Assembly (NCBI GenBank): GCA_032622095.1
Contig: CP136065.1
Location: forward strand, 40,801,503-40,865,502
Reading direction: 5' to 3'
DNA length: 64,000 nt
Origin: Siphonodentalium dalli
Lineage: Eukaryota; Mollusca; Scaphopoda; Gadilida; Siphonodentaliidae
Shown here: positions 46,380-59,000 of the stretch, in pieces
Position numbering within the stretch: the stretch's first letter is position 1
Layout of the letters: every line of letters begins with the position of its first letter
Position numbers and translations under genes: made by a program
Notes under the pieces: generated by a model
The model's input: the letters and a program-made list of their open reading frames with translations, nothing else
Database searches by the model: none
Told to the model about the DNA's origin: nothing

Positions 46380-48214
46380 CGTCTGATGATTGAAGTATTG
46401 TTTTCTGTTTTTCGCGTATGATGTCTCTGATATCTCCTCTCTCTCTCTCTTTTGTGTTCGTCCTGATGATTGTTGACTGTTGAATCATGTATTGTTCAAG
46501 CCTGTCTCACTATGGAGAGGTACCGAGATGCTGTCATATGCAGTAGCAAAACGGGTCACCGCTTCAGCTATGTACCAGTCTTTTACCCGACCATAATTCG
46601 AATTGTAGTCCACGGCGGCCGCTGGGCTAGTTGTCGATTTATTGCTTTTCATATGGCAACTCAAACCAAAAACAATGTATTGCTCGTAAGAATGATGACT
46701 CACCAAGTTCCAATGATGCTGTGCTATTTCCTCAGTACTTGGTTCTTGGCTTTGACACAAATGTGAAAATACCGTCTAGCGTTCTCATTGATAAAACGCT
46801 ATTAAAACATTGCTGGACAATTGAAATATGTTAAACTAATCAGGACTGTGCCAATACGTGGCTCGCTTTTGATTGAATGTTCAAAGAAAGTTCACTAGGG
46901 TGTTCTGCTGCAGCTAACAACGTTTGCGCAGACACCAGTGTTGGTTACTCCTCACAAGACATTGAATAGTAGAAGAGCTGTGTTGTGGACCCGCGATATA
47001 GCTGATTCTTTGGAATCAGAAATATTGTTACCACCACAAGGAGTTACAGGTATCCGTATATTTACAAGACTGTTGATGGACTACGAGTTCCACTGAATAG
47101 TTACTTCTGACCTTAACCGCCGACATTGAATGTTGGGTACATGAAGGTAGATATAAGTACTTTACCTATGTTCCAAATCGATGCGATATTTTAAATGTCA
47201 GGAAATGGCCATTACCAGGAACATTGTAAAAGTAAAGAAACAATTTGTGCACGCTGTTCTGTTTCTGGTCATGATTATGAGGATTGTACAAATCGTGAAG
47301 ATGTCCGAACTGTCAAGGTTCACCTGCTTCAATGGACCGTTCATGTCCCATATAGGACTATGACTTCAAGATACAAAGATGTAAGGCTGGGAAACATTTA
47401 TGCTAAGACATTAGTTGGTGCCAGACCATCAAATTCTCAGGTCACATACTCGGCTGCATTTCTAAGAAAAAGTATGTTGATGCCAGCACTCAGACAGTGA
47501 GTCAAATACAAATCATCAGTATATCACTAGCTACACAAGTTCAAGAGAATCATATTTATCCTGTTCCAGAAGCTGTATAATAGGCAATGGATACAGTTAC
47601 TGCAGTTTTTACGTTTGCTCCGAAACCAACTAAGGAAGTTGATGCCATTGTTACATAACAAACATGTCCAAAATCTGTCAAAAGTTTCAACTCTCAGTAA
47701 AACAGGTCAATTGTGAGTGAAATAGAAGGAGCCGCAGACATGCATGCAATTTTATTTAGAGATGCTGGTTTTCGTGTGAGGATCACCTACTGAGTCGACC
47801 ACCCGAATTGATTTAGACCCATGCCAGATTCATCATATATTATAAATATCTTATCACTTTCAGAAGGCGAGATTGTCACCTACTACAAATCTTTCGATAT
47901 TATAAATTATTTATATCTGCTGAATATATTTCATGTACGTTTTATATATTTGGTTTTCTCAAAGTGGTATTCCTATCTGTTTTGATATTCTGTTTTATAT
48001 GTGTTTGTCCAATTGTCAGATTCTTCATGGTCGAGACCCCAACCGAGCACTCACGCTCTAATTTGAGAGTTTGTATTGTATATATTTTGTTTTGCTTTAG
48101 TTTAATTATCTATCATTTCTAATCAGAGTTGCTTCACTCGATTTTTATAATCTGTTTCTTCTCGTCGTGATATGTTGCTAAAACAACGTTAAACCCCAAT
48201 CAATCAATCAACCA
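46380..48214 (+). pseudogene. Degraded LINE: ORF1 (Gag-like, CCHC knuckles) plus 3' end
   Basis: ORF1 can be followed in pieces from an ATG at 46,512 (MERYRDAVICSSKTGHRFSY) through LVLGFDTNVKIPS, TTFAQTPVLVTPHKTLNSR and GVTGIRIFTR to two zinc knuckles near 47,180-47,295. The second knuckle, CARCSVSGHDYEDC, is an intact C-x2-C-x4-H-x4-C. The first (GHYQEHC) is split by a frameshift in its CFKC part. Such ORF1 proteins bind LINE RNA. At least four frame changes and several stops make it non-functional. ORF2 is absent: after ORF1 the sequence passes into a 3' region and ends GTTAAACCCCAATCAATCAA with a (CAAT)n tail at 48,194-48,212. Confidence 0.78.
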
Positions 48215-48264
48215 ACTTTGGTCAAAATGTTCAGCAATTGGAAATTGCATGCCTGACACCACAT

Positions 48265-48415
48265 TAGTTGGATATTTTACACAAAATATAGGTTGAAGTT
48301 GTTCTCATATTTTGATTTATTAGTGGGGAATTTGTTGATTTATTAGACCAACAGTAGCATATTTCACACAAAAAAAGTGTCAAAATTTTGGTCTGAAATT
48401 GCCATTAGTTCAAAC
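48265..48415 (+). repeat. Diverged dispersed repeat (partner at 10.4 kb)
   Basis: Plus-strand partner of the minus-strand copy at 10,340-10,520. It begins shortly after the LINE tail. Confidence 0.5.
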
Positions 48416-48441
48416 TAGCTTGATGTACCAGTTGGAAAGTT

Positions 48442-48651
48442 CTAAAGCAAGGGGGTAGTGCAAACGGAATTCTGCAAATCTGGGAGTTTGGATTGTTTCC
48501 AGGGGCAGAAAATGTGCACACCCCACCCCGAACGTGGATCATCTAACCACACACCGGAAGCTTGTGTGAATAAGGAGTGCGACAAGGCACAGAGACGTGT
48601 ACGATGTATGTCACCTTCCTGTGTTAAATTATAGTCAATTGCGTTTGCCAA
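48442..48651 (-). other. Open segment of unknown nature
   Basis: A 69-codon minus-strand frame (SHSLFTQASGVWLDDPRSGW in its middle) lies in a slightly more GC-rich patch between two repeats. No splice borders stand out and I recognise no family. Confidence 0.2.
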
Positions 48652-48769
48652 TCTAGTTTCTGTGCTACAGCCGCGAACGACTGGTTGTGTTTGTACAACT
48701 GCAATCAGTCAACATGCAATCAGTCTAACCCGAATAGAAACGCGTTACGTCAACGTTAAGTAAAACTCT

Positions 48770-49131
48770 TAAAGTGATGTGAAACACTCCGGTAGGTTGA
48801 TCAAATAGAAATGGAGAATAATCTTGCTGAAAGTGGTTATTTTTACAAATATTATATCCGAATTTCTACACACACAGTCATTCTTATATATTAATTCAAT
48901 GCAGTGACTCTCGCTGACGAAATCTATTTCGTTAGTTTGTCGCCGATAGATGCGCCCCGAATCGAAAAGTAAATATTTACAAATGAGCGTAGTTCAGACG
49001 ATGTTTTCTATGGAGCGGTACGGTTGATTTGCTTCATATATTCGTCCATGTTAGTAGCTACACTCCTCCAGTTGGCATAGCACCTGCATACTAATTTATC
49101 GCACACGAACAAGTACATAATATGTCTTTAA
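48770..49131 (+). repeat. Unnamed ~370-bp dispersed family, copy 3
   Basis: Same orientation as 17,850-18,220, sharing AAAGTGATGTGAAACAC, CGTTAGTTTGTCGCCGATA, AGTTCAGACGATGTTTTCTA, CCTCCAGTTGGCATAG and ATATGTCTTTAA. No MITE lies next to this copy. Confidence 0.8.
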
Positions 49132-50975
49132 TCGTATTTGTTTCTGTAATTGTACATAATATTGCGTCGCATCGGTGCTAACATGTTCTATATTCATATG
49201 TGTTTGTGTGTAGATCAATTTGAAAATTTGACCGCAAGGTTTTCGTATATTTCTGCTCTATTTTCACCTTATGTTGTTTTCATTCGAACAGGCGAAACGA
49301 AACAATAATCTGATTAAATTGTCTTACTTTAAATGTCAGTATTATTCTTGTAATTGTTGACATGTGTTTGGAGAGAACACTTAGCCGAACAATATTGTTT
49401 TTTTCTTGAGTGCTAAAGTGGTGTTTAGGTCCGTAAATCAATAAAAAGTACAATTCTTTTTGTCATTTTCTGTGCTATTTAATCAACGAATTCCACTAGA
49501 ATTTTCACATATAAATGTAAGAAAATACTCGTTCTGGCCATGGACGTTGTCGGCCATTAGTTCCCATTGCTTACCTCTGTCGGTCCGAGACAAAACATTT
49601 TAACCCTGACATTCAAGCGATAACGGGTTCCAAAATAAATAAATTCGTTAGTCAACAGAGGAGATGGAGATAAAATAATACATCACTGATATAAACACTA
49701 AATCGGGAAATGGAACATATTTCCATAGCCTCTCATTCATGTCTGGTATATGCTGTACTCGATATCTTGTTTTTAGACAGAAAATACCGCACCGAATTGA
49801 ACGATAACGTTCTCTCATTTTCCAGCCAAAATGGATAAAGAGAATTTTAGCATCGAGACAATTGGAAACTTTACACTGCAATGTGGTAGCCGTTGGTTAG
49901 TCTTAGATGCATGAATTAGTAAACATTGGTAGTGAACCAACTACAATCGACGAAGCTACTGGCTATTACAAAGGAGCAATTTAACGCAGTCGTGGTATAG
50001 CAGAACAGCTCGGCGGATATGTAGGATTAGTTTATCCAGCGTAAACCCAGGTTGATTGTTTTTTACAGCCGTTTGTAAGATAAACCATAGTTTAAACTCG
50101 AGACCATCTTCTGTTTTGCCTATGTCCTGGTTTAGCGATAGTGTCTCTATATCGTCGAGCTAAAACAAATTACATGCCTGAAGCGATAAGGTTTTTGTCA
50201 ATTTCGAAAAATTTATTTTGCGTTTATAACCATCATAAACGATTTGGCGGACCAACGCGAGCCGGTTTTGTTAGGCCAGACATTAGATGATGATTCTGTC
50301 TTGTCACTGGATATCATCGGTTAAACGGGCGGTGCTGTAGATAATGATAAATTGTCTGCCGTGCGGATGTTATCGTGGGATTATTTGCGTGCGATTATTG
50401 AGGTCAGCTAGGCGATTACAAGCGTGAACGACGTGTGTAAGTCACGCTAATTGAGGGCACATTTAGAACCATTAAATTCGATTGTATGTTTTGTCCTCTA
50501 TGCCACTATAGGTATAGTTTGAACGCTCATTCAATATAATTGTCAATCAACTGACTGGCCGTACGACATCAAACGCACCATTTCTTATTAGTCCATTAAT
50601 GTAGGTTTAAACCAACTATGAACGCATATTTTCAAACATGCGATAACGAATCGATCTTCAATCTCTCCGCGACTATACACACGCACGATTGTTGATGATA
50701 GTACAGTCAAAACAAGAAGTATAAGTCTTTATTGTGCTGATTTTTCGTTGCTCGCGGTATTTTAAAATTTTGATCGATTTGGTAATTACACAACGTATCG
50801 ACAGCTTGAAGTTCGACATTAGTAATCTTATCATTCACGCGACGTGCACCAGTTTGCCGATGGCCCTACTTTGTAATGTCAGTGAGTCTTTGTTATTAGC
50901 TAAACCATTAGATTGGTCTCATACTGAACCCTCACTCAATCTCTTGTGCGTGTCTAATGTATTTTTTTACTCTCC
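49132..50975. other. No recognised gene or element
   Basis: AT-rich unique sequence. Short frames on both strands (for example 49,648-49,881 minus and 50,734-50,979 plus) have no motif. Confidence 0.35.
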
Positions 50976-51373
50976 TTAACCCTTTACCCAACAAACCGGC
51001 CAAAACCGGCCAAATAAAGCTTCAACAGCCTAAAATATCTTCGGTCTGTCTCAATAGAACCATACAAATATGGATATCATTGGAACCGGCTCCTTGACCG
51101 CATTGTGATAGTTACAGTTAGCCCTGTGCCAATGCATTCTCTTATATATGCGAGTCGACCATAGGTCGCCTCGCATATATAAGAGAATGCATTGGCCTAA
51201 AAAAAATCTTTTTTTAACACTTTTTACCATTTTTTCTTACATTCTTTAACAATTTTATAATTGTTAATGTGTTATCCAATGCATTCTCTTATATATGCGA
51301 GGCGACCTATGGTCGACTCGCATATATAAGAGAATGCATTGGCACAGGGCCCTTCTGTTGGGTACAGGGTTAA
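50976..51373 (-). mobile_element. TTAA-type palindrome MITE, copy 7
   Basis: Left end TTAACCCTTTACCCAACA; right end TGTTGGGTACAGGGTTAA with one change. Palindromes are at 51,129-51,195 and 51,276-51,342, separated by an AT spacer matching copy 2. At 398 bp it is close to full length. Confidence 0.88.
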
Positions 51374-52019
51374 GCGTGGATATGCATGTGTCTCTGATGT
51401 GCTACTAAGGAGTTTGTCAGCATTACATCACACTTGGAATGATAATGACAATATGGTATTTAACATATTTGGAGAATGTTTATGATACGAATAACATTTA
51501 GGAATATTTTAGTCATTTGGATGAAATCCGAAAATATTATATCGAGAAATTCCATGGCTCCTATCCCTTCACAATATAAGCCTCCCGAATATACTATGTG
51601 TATTCCTAAGGTGTGCTTTTAGAAGGTGTCCTATTCTATGTGAGCGGAATTAGAAATTGAATTTTGTTATGGGTGAACACATGTAATTGTCCCAATTTAT
51701 TAGTGTACCGCCTATTACTGTGCAATCTAATTTAATTACTGGTATATACATTGTACTGATGCATATTTGTACGTATCTGAAATGACCAATGCTGACCGTG
51801 ATATCATAATTTGTGTACAAAGTTTATATATCCGTTTTGCTTGTTTCACTGTTATATGTGACTTTGCTATAAATAAATTAATCAGCATCATGTCTGTCCA
51901 CACATGTTGTCTGTTTGTTTCGTGTTCCATTGCGTGTTTGTTTGTTACTTCTTATATGTTTAGTTATTCACATCTTCTTGATTTATCACTGATTGTGTCG
52001 GATTCACATATACACGCAG
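51374..52019. other. No recognised feature up to an exon-like segment
   Basis: The 143-codon open frame at 51,767-52,198 runs through this stretch. Its first two thirds are hydrophobic and Cys-rich, as expected of an open pyrimidine-rich intron end, not of protein. Confidence 0.4.
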
Positions 52020-52118
52020 GAACCGACGACAAACTCACCAAACAATACATTGACCTAGAAACATTCCAAAAATATTTAGCTGCACAAAGAATTTTGGAAC
52101 AAAATATGTTTATGTATG
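52020..52118 (+). CDS. Candidate internal exon (99 bp, phase 1-1), gene unknown
   Basis: This segment lies between an acceptor (CACATATACACGCAG, after a long T-rich stretch) and a strong donor (TATG|GTAAGAG). It encodes TDDKLTKQYIDLETFQKYLA and AQRILEQNMFMY without a stop, a hydrophilic helix-like composition unlike the flanking translation. Length 99 with the same phase at both ends means it could be skipped or included without a frame change. I cannot name the protein. It would be a plus-strand host gene whose other exons are not convincingly visible in the window. Confidence 0.4.
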
Positions 52119-53095
52119 GTAAGAGTTCTAAATATAATCAAAATCACTTGATAATCTGTTTGGTAAACTCTAGATTCAAAGTTGGTTCAAATCGATGACT
52201 GCTGCGGGTATCGGGTGGACACACTTCCTGTGTACTATTGCTATGGTGGTAATCGTGTGTACAAATCAATGCAATTCTGCAATTTCCTACGAAATATGTC
52301 GATATAGGAGATTGTATCTTTAAATTACCATCAGCATGCTATTCTCTATTGATAACGAACGCGGATGTTTCGGTCTTGAAATGTTCCAGGACATACATAC
52401 TGTATCTGTAGAAATCTGTGGGCAATAATGTATCTGTAGAAATCTGTGGGAAATTTATGATATTAAAAATATTGACTTCTTCCAATAGTTTTGGCGTACC
52501 ATTAATGAGGGGTCGTGACAAGAAACCACATGTCACTGGGAAAAATACCAGATACACGAATTTATACTATATATATCAAACGAAAGTACATTGTATGCCA
52601 TATAACATACACTGGTGCGTATTTTGGCTGAGTTGACAATTGTTAGAATTATTGAGGATAATAGGCGGACGGGGACTCTATAGACCCGTTTTACTCCCAA
52701 ATTTCCAGTAGTTTTCGGTACGATATCTCGATCTCCCTCCGTTTGATATTCTCTAATTATACATCAAAAGAAAGCTAATAGCATGACCATTAAGACATAT
52801 TAAAATATATTGAGTCTGATTTGAATAATTTTGAAAATATATGAGGAATATGATAGGTGTGTTTTTCCCAAAATCGGACTCGTGAACCTTGTCACTGGTA
52901 TATAATGGTATATCAGGTATTTCCCCCCAGGGGGCCTGTGCAAAGAACATCTACTGGTAAGAATTACGAATTGCTAATAAATGTAGTAGTCGTATATTTT
53001 TCGGACGGTCCACAAATCTTTTTCGCAAAATTGACGACTGTATAATTATAGTACGAGTTCAATAGTGTCTTGCCTCACGCGGTAAGTGCCGAAAA
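52119..53095. other. No gene recognised; one 25-bp direct repeat
   Basis: TGTATCTGTAGAAATCTGTG occurs twice at about 52,400-52,447. A run of unique AT-rich sequence then leads to the edge of the minisatellite at AAGTGCCGAAAA. Confidence 0.45.
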
Positions 53096-56000
53096 GGGGT
53101 AACCCTTCGCTTAGATGAATCAGGGGTAGCCCTTCGCTTAGATGAATCAGGGGTAGCCCTTCACTTAGATGAATCAGGGGTAGCCCTTCGCTTAGATGAA
53201 TCAGGGGTAGCCCTTCGCTTAGATGAATCAGGGGTAGCCCTTCGCTTAGATGAATCAGGGGTAGCCCCTCGCTTAGATGAATCAGGGGTAGCCCTTCGCT
53301 TAGATGAATCAGGGGTAGCCCCTCGCTTAGATGAATCAGGGGTAGCCCTTCTCTTAGATGAATCAGGGGTAGCCCTTCTCTTAGATGAATCAGGGGTAGC
53401 CCTTCGCTTAGATGAATCAGGGGTAGCCCTTCTCTTAGATGAATCAGGGGTAGCCCCTCGCTTAGATGAATCAGGGGTAGCCCTTCTCTTAGATGAATCA
53501 GGGGTAGCCCCTCGCTTAGATGAATCAGGGGTAGCCCTTCGCTTAGATGAATCAGGGGTAGCCCTTCTCTTAGATGAATCAGGGGTAGCCCTTCTCTTAG
53601 ATGAATCAGGGGTAGCCCCCTCGCTTAGATGAATCAGGGGTAGCCCTTCTCTTAGATGAATCAGGGGTAGCCCTTCTCTTAGATGAATCAGGGGTAGCTC
53701 TTCGCTTAGATGAATCAGGGGTAGCCCTTCTCTTAGATGAATCAGGGGTAGCCCTTCTCTTAGATGAATCAGGGGTCGCCCTTCGCTTAGATGAATCAGG
53801 GGTAGCCCTTCGCTTAGATGAATCAGGGGTTGCCCTTCGCTTAGATGAATCAGGGGTAGCTCTTCGCTTAGATGAATCAGGGGTAGCCCTTCGCTTAGAT
53901 GAATCAGGGGTAGCCCTTCTCTTAGATGAATCAGGGGTAGCCCTTCTCTTAGATGAATCAGGGGTCGCCCTTCTCTTAGATGAATCAGGGGTAGCCCTTC
54001 GCTTAGATGAATCAGGGGTAGCCCTTCGCTTAGATGAATCAGGGGTAGCCCTTCTCTTAGATGAATCAGGGGTCGCCCTTCTCTTAGATGAATCAGGGGT
54101 AGCCCTTCTCTTAGATGAATCAGGGGTAGCCCTTCTCTTAGATGAATCAGGGGTAGCCCTTCGCTTAGATGAATCAGGGGTAGCCCCTCGCTTAGATGAA
54201 TCAGGGGTAGCCCTTCTCTTAGATGAATCGGGGGTAGCCCTTCTCTTAGATGAATCAGGGGTAGCCCTTCTCTTAGATGAATCAGGGGTAGCCCTTCTCT
54301 TAGATGAATCAGGGGTAGCCCTTCGCTTAGATGAATCAGGGGTAGCCCTTCTCTTAGATGAATCAGGGGTAGCCCTTCTCTTAGATGAATCAGGGGTGGC
54401 CCTTCGTTTAGATGAATCAGGGGTAGCCCGTCTCTTAGATGAATCAGGGGTAGCCCTTCGCTTAGATGAATCAGGGGTAGCCCTTCTCTTAGATGAATCA
54501 GGGGTAGCCCTTCGCTTAGATGAATCAGGGGTAGCCCTTCGCTTAGATGAATCAGGGGTAGCCCATTCGCTTAGATGAATCAGGGGTCGCCCTTCTCTTA
54601 GATGAATCAGGGGTAGCCCTTCTCTTAGATGAATCAGGGGTAGCTCTTCGCTTAGATGAATCAGGGGTAGCCCGTCTCTTAGATGAATCAGGGGTAGCCC
54701 TTCTCTTAGATGAATCAGGGGTAGCCCTTCTCTTAGATGAATCAGGGGTAGCCATTCGCTTAGATGAATCAGGGGTAGCCCTTCGCTTAGATGAATCAGG
54801 GGTCGCCCTTCGCTTAGATGAATCAGGGGTAGCACTTCGCTTAGATGAATCAGGGGTCGCCCTTCTCTTAGATGAATCAGGGGTAGCCCTTCTCTTAGAT
54901 GAATCAGGGGTAGCCCTTCGCTTAGATGAATCAGGGGTCGCCCTTCGCTTAGATGAATCAGGGGTAGCCCTTCTCTTAGATGAATCAGGGGTAGCCCTTC
55001 TCTTAGATGAATCAGGGGTAGCCCGTCTCTTAGATGAATCAGGGGTCGCCCTTCGCTTAGATGAATCAGGGGTAGCCCTTCGCTTAGATGAATCAGGGGT
55101 AGCCCTTCTCTTAGATGAATCAGGGGTAGCTATTCTCTTAGATGAATCAGGGGTAGCCCTTCTCTTAGATGAATCAGGGGTAGCTCTTCTCTTAGATGAA
55201 TCACGGGTAGCCCTTCTCTTAGATGAATCAGGGGTAGCCCTTCTCTTAGATGAATCAGGGGTAGCCCTTCGCGTAGATGAATCAGGGGTAGCCCCTCGCT
55301 TAGATGAATCAGGGGTAGCCCTTCGCTTAGATGAATCAGGGGTAGCCCTTCTCTTAGATGAATCAGCGGTAGCCCTTCACTTAGATGAATCAGGGGTAGC
55401 CCTTCTCTTAGATGAATCAGGGGTAGCCCGTCTCTTAGATGAATCAGGGGTAGCCCTTCGCTTAGATGAATCAGGGGTAGCCCTTCGCTTAGATGAATCA
55501 GGGGTAGCCCGTCTCTTAGATGAATCAGGGGTAGCCCTTCTCTTAGATGAATCAGGGGTAGCCCGTCTCTTAGATGAATCAGGGGTAGCCCTTCGCTTAG
55601 ATGAATCAGGGGTAGCCCGTCTCTTAGATGAATCAGGGGTAGCCCGTCTCTTAGATGAATCAGGGGTAGCCCTTCGCTTAGATGAATCAGGGGTAGCCCG
55701 TCTCTTAGATGAATCAGGGGTAGCCCTTCGCTTAGATGAATCAGGGGTAGCCCTTCTCTTAGATGAATCAGGGGTCGCCCTTCTCTTAGATGATTCAGGG
55801 GTAGCCCGTCTCTTAGATGAATCAGGGGTAGCCCGTCTCTTAGATGAATCAGGGGTAGCCCTTCGCTTAGATGAATCAGGGGTAGCCCTTCGCTTAGATG
55901 AATCGGGGGTAGCCCGTCTCTTAGATGAATCAGGGGTAGCCCTTCGCTTAGATGAATCAGGGGTAGCCCTTCTCTTAGATGAATCAGGGGTAGCCCTTCG

Positions 56001-59000
56001 CTTAGATGAATCAGGGGTAGCCCGTCTCTTAGATGAATCAGGGGTAGCCCTTCGCTTAGATGAATCAGGGGTCGCCCTTCTCTTAGATGAATCAGGGGTA
56101 GCTCTTCTCTTAGATGAATCAGGGGTAGCCCCTCGCTTAGATGAATCAGGGGTAGCCCTTCTCTTAGATGAATCAGGGGTAGCCCCTCGCTTAGATGAAT
56201 CAGGGGTAGCCCTTCTCTTAGATGAATCAGGGGTAGCCCTTCGCTTAGATGAATCAGGGGTAGCCCTTCGCTTAGATGAATCAGGGGTAGCCCTTCGCTT
56301 AGATGAATCAGGGGTAGCCCGTCTCTTAGATGAATCAGGGGTAGCCCTTCGCTTAGATGAATCAGGGGTAGCCCTTCTCTTAGATGAATCAGGGGTCGCC
56401 CTTCTCTTAGATGAATCAGGGGTCGCCCTTCTCTTAGATGAATCAGGGGTCGCCCTTCACTTAGATGAATCAGGGGTCGCCCTTCTCTTAGATGAATCAG
56501 GGGTAGCCCTTCTCTTAGATGAATCAGGGGTAGCCCTTCGCTTAGATGAATCAGGGGTAGCCCTTCTCTTAGATGAATCAGGGGTCGCCCTTCACTTAGA
56601 TGAATCAGGGGTCGCCCTTCTCTTAGATGAATCAGGGGTAGCCCTTCGCTTAGATGAATCAGGGGTAGCCCTTCTCTTAGATGAATCAGGGGTAGCCCTT
56701 CGCTTAGATGAATCAGGGGTAGCCCTTCTCTTAGATGAATCAGGGGTAGCCCTTCTCTTAGATGAATCAGGGGTCGCCCTTCTCTTAGATGAATCAGGGG
56801 TAGCCCTTCGCTTAGATGAATCAGGGGTAGCCCGTCTCTTAGATGAATCAGGGGTCGCCCTTCTCTTAGATGAATCAGGGGTCGCCCTTCTCTTAGATGA
56901 ATCAGGGGTCGCCCTTCTCTTAGATGAATCAGGGGTCGCCCTTCTCTTAGATGAATCAGAGGTAGCCCTTCTCTTAGATGAATCAGGGGTCGCCCTTCTC
57001 TTAGATGAATCAGGGGTAGCCCTTCACTTAGATGAATCAGGGGTCGCCCTTCTCTTAGATGAATCAGGGGTCGCCCTTCTCTTAGATGAATCAGAGGTAG
57101 CCCTTCTCTTAGATGAATCAGGGGTCGCCCTTCTCTTAGATGAATCAGGGGTCGCCCTTCACTTAGATGAATCAGGGGTCGCCCTTCTCTTAGATGAATC
57201 AGGGGTAGCCCTTCGCTTAGATGAATCAGGGGTAGCCCTTCTCTTAGATGAATCAGGGGTCGCCCTTCTCTTAGATGAATCAGGGGTAGCCCTTCGCTTA
57301 GATGAATCAGGGGTAGCCCTTTTCTTAGATGAATCAGGGGTAGCTCTTCTCTTAGATGAATCAGGGGTCGCCCTTCGCTTAGATGAATCAGGGGTAGCCC
57401 TTCTCTTAGATGAATCAGGGGTAGCCCTTCGCTTAGATGAATCAGGGGTAGCCATTCGCTTAGATGAATCAGGGGTAGCCCTTCGCTTAGATGAATCAGG
57501 GGTAGCCCTTCTCTTAGATGAATCAGGGGTAGCTCTTCGCTTAGATGAATCAGGGGTAGCTCTTCTCTTAGATGAATCAGGGGTAGCTCTTCTCTTAGAT
57601 GAATCAGGGGTAGCTCTTCTCTTAGATGAATCAGGGGTAGCTCTTCGCTTAGATGAATCAGGGGTAGCTCTTCTCTTAGATGAATCAGGGGTAGCTCTTC
57701 TCTTAGATGAATCAGGGGTAGCTCTTCTCTTAGATGAATCAGGGGTAGCTCTTCGCTTAGATGAATCATGGGTAGCTCTTCTCTTAGATGAATCAGGGGT
57801 AGCTCTTCTCTTAGATGAATCAGGGGTAGCTCTTCGCTTAGATGAATCAGGGGTAGCTCTTCGCTTAGATGAATCAGGGGTAGCTCTTCGCTTAGATGAA
57901 TCAGGGGTAGCCCTTCTCTTAGATGAATCAGGGGTAGCTCTTCTCTTAGATGAATCAGGGGTCGCCCTTCGCTTAGATGAATCAGGGTAGCCCTTCGCTT
58001 AGATGAATCAGGGGTAGCCCTTCTCTTAGATGAATCAGGGGTAGCCCTTCGCTTAGATGAATCAGGAGTAGCCCTTCTCTTAGATGAATCAGGGGTAGTC
58101 CTTCTCTTAGATGAATCAGGGGTAGCCCTTCTCTTAGATGAATCAGGGGTAGCCATTCGCTTAGATGAATCAGGGGTAGCCCGTCTCTTAGATGAATCAG
58201 GGGTAGCCCTTCTCTTAGATGAATCAGGGGTAGCCATTCTCTTAGATGAATCAGGGGTAGCCCTTCTCTTAGATGAATCAGGGGTAGCCCTTCTCTTAGA
58301 TGAATCAGGGGTAGCCCTTCGCTTAGATGAATCAGGGGTAGCCCTTCTCTTAGATGAATCAGGGGTAGCCCTTCGCTTAGATGAATCAGCGGTAGCCCTT
58401 CTCTTAGATGAATCAGGGGTCGCCCTTCTCTTAGATGAATCAGGGGTAGCCCTTCTCTTAGATGAATCAGGGGTAGCCCCTCGCTTAGATGAATCAGGGG
58501 TAGCCCTTCGCTTAGATGAATCAGGGGTAGCCCTTCGCTTTGATGAATCAGGGGTAGCCCTTCTCTTAGATGAATCAGGGGTAGCTCTTCTCTTAGATGA
58601 ATCAGGGGTAGCCCTTCGCTTAGATGAATCAGGGGTAGCCCTCGCTTAGATGAATCATGGGTAGCCCTTCGCTTAGATGAATCAGGGGTAGCCCTTCGCT
58701 TAGATGAATCAGGGGTAGCCCTTCTCTTAGATGAATCAGGGGTAGCTCTTCTCTTAGATGAATCAGGGGTAGCCCTTCTCTTAGATGAATCAGGGGTAGC
58801 TCTTCTCTTAGATGAATCAGGGGTCGCCCTTCTCTTAGACGAATCAGGGGTAGCCCTTCGCTTAGATGAATCAGGGGTAGCCCTTCGCTTAGATGAATCA
58901 GGGGTAGCCCTTCTCTTAGATGAATCAGGGGTAGCCCTTCGCTTAGATGAATCAGGGGTAGCCCTTCTCTTAGATGAATCAGGGGTAGCCCTTCTCTTAG

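Noticed and set aside
51767-52019. First part of the 143-codon frame as protein
   Set aside because: The hydrophobic, Cys-rich translation comes from a T-rich stretch that looks like an intron end. Only the part from 52,020 on is exon-like.
55130-58237. A 1,035-codon minus-strand frame and several others of 400-870 codons in the array
   Set aside because: They follow from a 27-bp unit without stops in three frames. The predicted repeats change frame at one-base indels, and overlapping frames on both strands are equally open.
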